The notes under the pieces: generated by a model
The model's input: the letters and a program-made list of their open reading frames with translations, nothing else
Databases searched by the model: none
What the model was told of the DNA's origin: nothing
Part shown: piece by piece, positions 5,201-7,093 of the stretch
Position numbering within the stretch: position 1 is the first letter of the stretch
How the letters are laid out: each line of letters opens with the position of its first letter
Origin: Rhodocyclales bacterium
Lineage (GTDB): Bacteria > Pseudomonadota > Gammaproteobacteria > Burkholderiales > Rhodocyclaceae
NCBI GenBank assembly: GCA_021413665.1
Contig: JAIOPW010000270.1
Location: 1-7,093, forward strand
Length of the DNA stretch: 7,093 bases
Direction of reading: 5' to 3'
Made by a program: the position numbers and the translations under genes

Positions 5201-7093
5201 AGGGCGGCAACGGCGGCAACAGCGGCAACGGCATAAGCACCAACGTTAAGCTCACGGCCGGCGACACGATCGCGATTGCCGGAGCAGTAGAAGCCTGGGG
5301 CGGCAACGGCGGCAACGGCGGCAACGGCGAGTCCGGCAGCACCGGGGGCAACGCGGGCGACGGAGGCTTGGGCGGCAACGGCGGCATCGTCGAGGTGGCA
5401 TCGGCGGGAATCACGCTGACCGGCGCCATGACTATCGACGCCCGCGGTGGCAATGGCGGCAACGGCGGCTATGGCGGCTACAACGGCAGCAGCTACGGCA
5501 TGGGCGGCAAGGGTGGCAACGGCGGTGATGGCGGCGCGGTGCTGGTCAGCGCAAGCGGCAACATATCGTTCGGCGCCGGCGCCGACATGACGATCCACGC
5601 CCAGGGCGGCGACGGTGGCAACGGCGGCTATGGCGCCGGTGGCGGCACGGGGCCCGATGGCGGCGACGGCGGCAAGGGCGGTGAAGGCAACCTGCAGGCC
5701 GGCGGCAACATTTCACTCACCGGGGGCGCGTTGACCATCAACGCCCACGGCGGTAGCGGCGGCTACACCGAGGCCGAATACTACGGCGCGGGCGCAGGCA
5801 GGGGCGGCGACGGCGGCGACGGCGGCGACGCGCGGCTCCTGGCGGGTGGCAACATCGTCATTAACGGTGCGAGCGTGAACCTCGATGCCTACGGCAATGT
5901 CGGTGGTGACGGTGGATACGGCGCCTATCAAGGCGGCGATGGCGGCAACGGCGGCAACGGCGGCACGGTTCTGGTTCAGGCCGGAGGCTCCGGCGGCGTG
6001 ACGATCAGCAGCGGCAACCTCATCATGAATGCGGCCGGCGGCGACGGCGGCGACGGCGGCAATGCCGGTAGTGATGGTTACGGCGGCCATGGCGGCAACG
6101 GCGGGGACGGCGGCCTGGCGAAGGTCCGGGCCACGGGAAGCGGCGACATCACCCTGAGCGGCGGCAGCCTCAGCATCTGGGCCGACGGCGGCAGCGGCGG
6201 CAACGGCGGCAATGCCGCCGGCTATGGTGGTTACGGCGGCCATGGCGGCAACGGCGGTGACGGCGGCCTGGCGAACGTCCGGGCCACGGGAAGCGGCGAC
6301 ATCACCCTGAGTGGCGGCAGCCTCAACATCTGGGCCGATGGCGGCAGCGGCGGTAGCGGCGGCACTGTCGCCGGCTATGGCGGCTACGGCGGCTATGGCG
6401 GCCCCGGCGGCGGCGGCGGCGATGTGGCGATCCAGGCATACTCGGGCAATGTGGTGCTCACCGGTACCGGCATCACCATCGATACCGGCGGCGGCTACGG
6501 CGGCAGCGGCGGCGGCGGCAGCGGCGCCGGCGGCTACGCCGGCAGCACCCTGATTTCAGCCGGCGGCGACATCGACATGTCGTCGACATCCATGTACGGC
6601 GGGTCGATAACCGGCGGCCTGGCGCTGGCGGCGGGCGACACGCTGTGGGTGAACGAGAATATTTCCATTGACGACAGCCTCATGCTGATAGGCGGCACGG
6701 TGGTCGTCGCCGACGGCAAATACGCCGAATCGATGAACAATGTCGCCGTCTTTGCCGGCACGTTGACTCTTGCCAACGGCGCCGAGATTTATTCCGACTA
6801 CAACCTCGGCGTTTATGCCGGCGAGATCAACCTGACGAGCGGGGCCGGCTTGTATGCCCTCAACGATGTCGTGATCGTAACTGGCGGCCTGAGCATGGAT
6901 GCCGCCACGATACAGGCCTATGAGGGCATGGTGACGATCGGATCGGCGGGCAACATCACGCTGGAAAACGGCTCGTTGATCCGCGCCGGGACCGATATCA
7001 AGCTCAACCTGACCGGACCCGAATCGCTGTTGACGCTCAACTCCATGGCCGGCGGCACGGCTTCCTCCATCTGGGCCAACAGTCCCGACACGA
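2272..7093 (+). CDS. Two-partner-secretion exoprotein (TpsA; filamentous haemagglutinin-type adhesin) with glycine-rich repeat array, 3' partial
   Basis: The frame is open for 1607 codons and leaves the window without a stop. Residues 1-39 form a signal peptide with a long polar N-region, a hydrophobic core (LLALAVATCFATG) and a likely cut after SHA. About 40-290 is the haemagglutination-activity (TPS) domain, with NSNG at 64-67, an NRV segment at 96-98 and the diagnostic NPAG at 120-123; known relatives use it to enter their TpsB pore. Residues 290-416 are beta-helix stem with two conserved blocks, GGKVVVWSDE (355-364) and GTLLLDP (410-416). From about 587 to 1424 there are about 18 beta-strand/glycine-loop units, and ordinary beta-helix follows. 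Cys420 and Cys429 are the only cysteines visible in the mature part. The product is expected on the cell surface or released, acting in adhesion, aggregation or matrix; which of these is unknown. No TpsB gene is in the window. The stretch near residues 1564-1607 resembles regions near the C-terminal side of related proteins, so much of the gene is probably seen. Confidence 0.9.
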   Translation, partial: MRYHGSRSIVASSSSWLPKSRTKLLALAVATCFATGSHALPTDPTVAAGSATFSQTGNVLNVTNSNGAVINWNTFSIGAGETTRFIQASASSSVLNRVLSNDPSRIYGTLTSNGRVWLVNPAGIMVGAGGVVDVAGFVASTLNISNADFLAGRNLFQNTPGAGSVINQGTITTPSGGSVYLIAPNVTNEGIIHSPNGEVILAAGQTVSLIDSATPGVRVDITGAEGNATNLGTIVAEAGRIGMAGVLVRNSGTINASSVVSEGGRVFLRATQTATVDGAGRILSTGTRGGSVEVLGNEVAVIDNASIDVSGTAGGGTILVGGDFQGNNPDVQNARFATFGAGATLKADATDNGNGGKVVVWSDERTEAAGSISARGGTSGGNGGFVEVSGKDRLMFSSFVDTRAPKGRVGTLLLDPSGVCLYDSNSALCSGYGATFDWNLLNLGTTDVTIYTSGSTDDILVAEGYSWASTYDLRLLAHRHLDTNGQTLNNSAGGGFLLVAGWNGDTTVPGTTGSVGNILGGGHFVTNGGAFTAMAANNVTLGNITTSATNNDGSNAGDIAVTGTSVTLGNLAGNGANNWSGDGGNGATVAITGTSINITAITANGGGADASSAMGGNGGIVTLKGPGAAGAGATSIVVGDINANGGNGSSYGAHGGNGGEVRITATAGTISVGAVNANGGGGYWGYYSSSYGAGGNGGNGGLIRLVAGTSVASLGLSARGGDGGEGGSDGGLGGRGGHGGPITILAGTTATVTGSINASGGNGGDGGEGSTGGKGGNGNTISIAAGGNISVTGSLEAYGGTGGAGGGYSGYGGYGGYGGDGNDGGAGGSVSLTSTSGTVTVGGSIRVYGGNGGNGGNGGADGGEGGNGGGGGNGGFGGDGGDVYVSTTSGALVSISGNIQAYGGNGGGGGNGGGAEGGGGDGGFGRDGGNGGTVTILATTSGADITVAGAIQAYGGVGGNGGDGGSASWGLGGNGGQGGNGGNSGNGISTNVKLTAGDTIAIAGAVEAWGGNGGNGGNGESGSTGGNAGDGGLGGNGGIVEVASAGITLTGAMTIDARGGNGGNGGYGGYNGSSYGMGGKGGNGGDGGAVLVSASGNISFGAGADMTIHAQGGDGGNGGYGAGGGTGPDGGDGGKGGEGNLQAGGNISLTGGALTINAHGGSGGYTEAEYYGAGAGRGGDGGDGGDARLLAGGNIVINGASVNLDAYGNVGGDGGYGAYQGGDGGNGGNGGTVLVQAGGSGGVTISSGNLIMNAAGGDGGDGGNAGSDGYGGHGGNGGDGGLAKVRATGSGDITLSGGSLSIWADGGSGGNGGNAAGYGGYGGHGGNGGDGGLANVRATGSGDITLSGGSLNIWADGGSGGSGGTVAGYGGYGGYGGPGGGGGDVAIQAYSGNVVLTGTGITIDTGGGYGGSGGGGSGAGGYAGSTLISAGGDIDMSSTSMYGGSITGGLALAAGDTLWVNENISIDDSLMLIGGTVVVADGKYAESMNNVAVFAGTLTLANGAEIYSDYNLGVYAGEINLTSGAGLYALNDVVIVTGGLSMDAATIQAYEGMVTIGSAGNITLENGSLIRAGTDIKLNLTGPESLLTLNSMAGGTASSIWANSPDT
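2389..3141 (+). other. TPS secretion domain (haemagglutination-activity domain) region
   Basis: The mature protein begins ALPTDPTV, the usual opening in proteobacterial TpsA proteins, and proceeds through TNSNGAVINWNTFSIG, then IYGTLTSNGRVWLVNPAG. Established work on FHA and HMW1 shows this domain folds as a capped right-handed beta-helix and is recognised by the POTRA domains of TpsB. The downstream boundary is approximate, since the fold continues into the stem without a break. Confidence 0.85.
4030..6543 (+). repeat. Tandem beta-strand / (X-Gly-Gly)n loop array, about 18 units
   Basis: Each unit has about 20 residues of alternating hydrophobic beta sequence ending in a motif like GSI-x-A-Y-GG, then a loop of X-Gly-Gly triplets in which X is mainly Asn, Asp, Tyr, Ser, Ala or His. 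Unit starts, judged by the strand that follows each loop, are near 4030, 4126, 4246, 4375, 4492, 4606, 4756, 4915, 5068, 5233, 5386, 5536, 5689, 5827, 5965, 6115, 6268 and 6421. Unit length rises from 32 residues to 50-55 and falls to about 41 at the end. Proline is rare and cysteine absent, which argues against collagen. The calcium-binding RTX pattern is also not met. At DNA level the array is rich in GGCGGCAAC-like nonamers, so it should be prone to slippage and to misassembly. Confidence 0.9.
6076..6381 (+). repeat. Recent tandem duplication, 2 x 153 bp, inside the glycine array
   Basis: Copies 6076-6228 and 6229-6381 differ at about ten positions by eye, far less than any other pair of units. 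Each encodes 51 residues including VRATGSGDITLSGGSL and IWADGGSGG. The 153-bp length keeps the frame. About half the differences are at third codon positions and silent. Confidence 0.85.

Noticed and set aside
4030..6543. RTX calcium-binding nonapeptide repeats
   Set aside because: GG-x-G-x-D pieces occur by chance, but the nine-residue period and the hydrophobic residue at the eighth or ninth position are missing; the period is three residues.
4030..6543. Collagen-like Gly-X-Y domain
   Set aside because: Two of every three residues are Gly and proline is nearly absent, unlike collagen.
4030..6543. CRISPR array or DNA-level satellite
   Set aside because: There are no constant repeats with unique spacers; the periodicity is codon-based inside a coding frame.
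3708..6776. Many Ala-, Pro- or Arg-rich frames on both strands across the glycine array
   Set aside because: They are other-frame readings of GGC-rich triplets (Ala-Ala-Met, Pro-Pro-Leu and similar). The plus frame from 2272 is continuous through the whole region and explains them.

Overview
The window is GC-rich DNA, dense in genes, with G/C-biased third codon positions. The gene families present (an FCD-type GntR regulator, a PaaK/CapK-like adenylate-forming enzyme and a very large two-partner-secretion exoprotein) suggest a proteobacterium, most likely a betaproteobacterium. That placement is inferred from gene type and composition; nothing in the window fixes the taxon.

Left part (1-788). 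A minus-strand gene starts at 45 and runs off the left edge; only its first 15 codons are visible. Diverging from it is a complete 224-residue GntR-family regulator with a C-terminal FCD ligand/metal domain (114-788). The short gap between them holds two divergent sigma70-like promoters whose -10 boxes overlap, and a 22-bp near-perfect palindrome next to both and covering the regulator's start codon. This looks like an autoregulated divergent switch.

Middle part (849-2115). Downstream on the same strand lies a phenylacetate-CoA-ligase-like (PaaK/CapK-type) gene in two pieces. The N-terminal half (AMP-binding P-loop) and the C-terminal half are in different frames. At the junction, near 1401-1411, several tens of residues expected for the family are missing. 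It is therefore annotated as a pseudogene caused by an internal out-of-frame deletion, unless the assembly is wrong there.

Right part (2116-7093). After a 156-bp intergenic region with a plausible promoter and a good ribosome binding site, one uninterrupted reading frame starts at 2272 and leaves the window at 7093 (1607 codons seen, no stop). It encodes a TpsA exoprotein: signal peptide, filamentous-haemagglutinin-type TPS domain with an NPAG motif, a conserved beta-helix stem ending in a GTLLLDP motif, then about 18 tandem units. Each unit is a short beta-strand segment followed by a glycine loop built of X-Gly-Gly triplets (X mostly Asn, Asp, Tyr, Ser, Ala, His). After about residue 1424 ordinary beta-helix sequence returns. 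The glycine array is the most unusual thing here. It reads as a beta-helix fibre carrying a row of glycine-rich loops that could pack as polyglycine-II helices, in the manner proposed for mycobacterial PE_PGRS proteins. The loops lengthen stepwise into the array, and one 153-bp unit has been duplicated recently.

The regulator and ligase-like pseudogene probably belong to one metabolic locus together with the divergent gene. The exoprotein is a separate transcription unit, and its TpsB transporter partner is not in the window.
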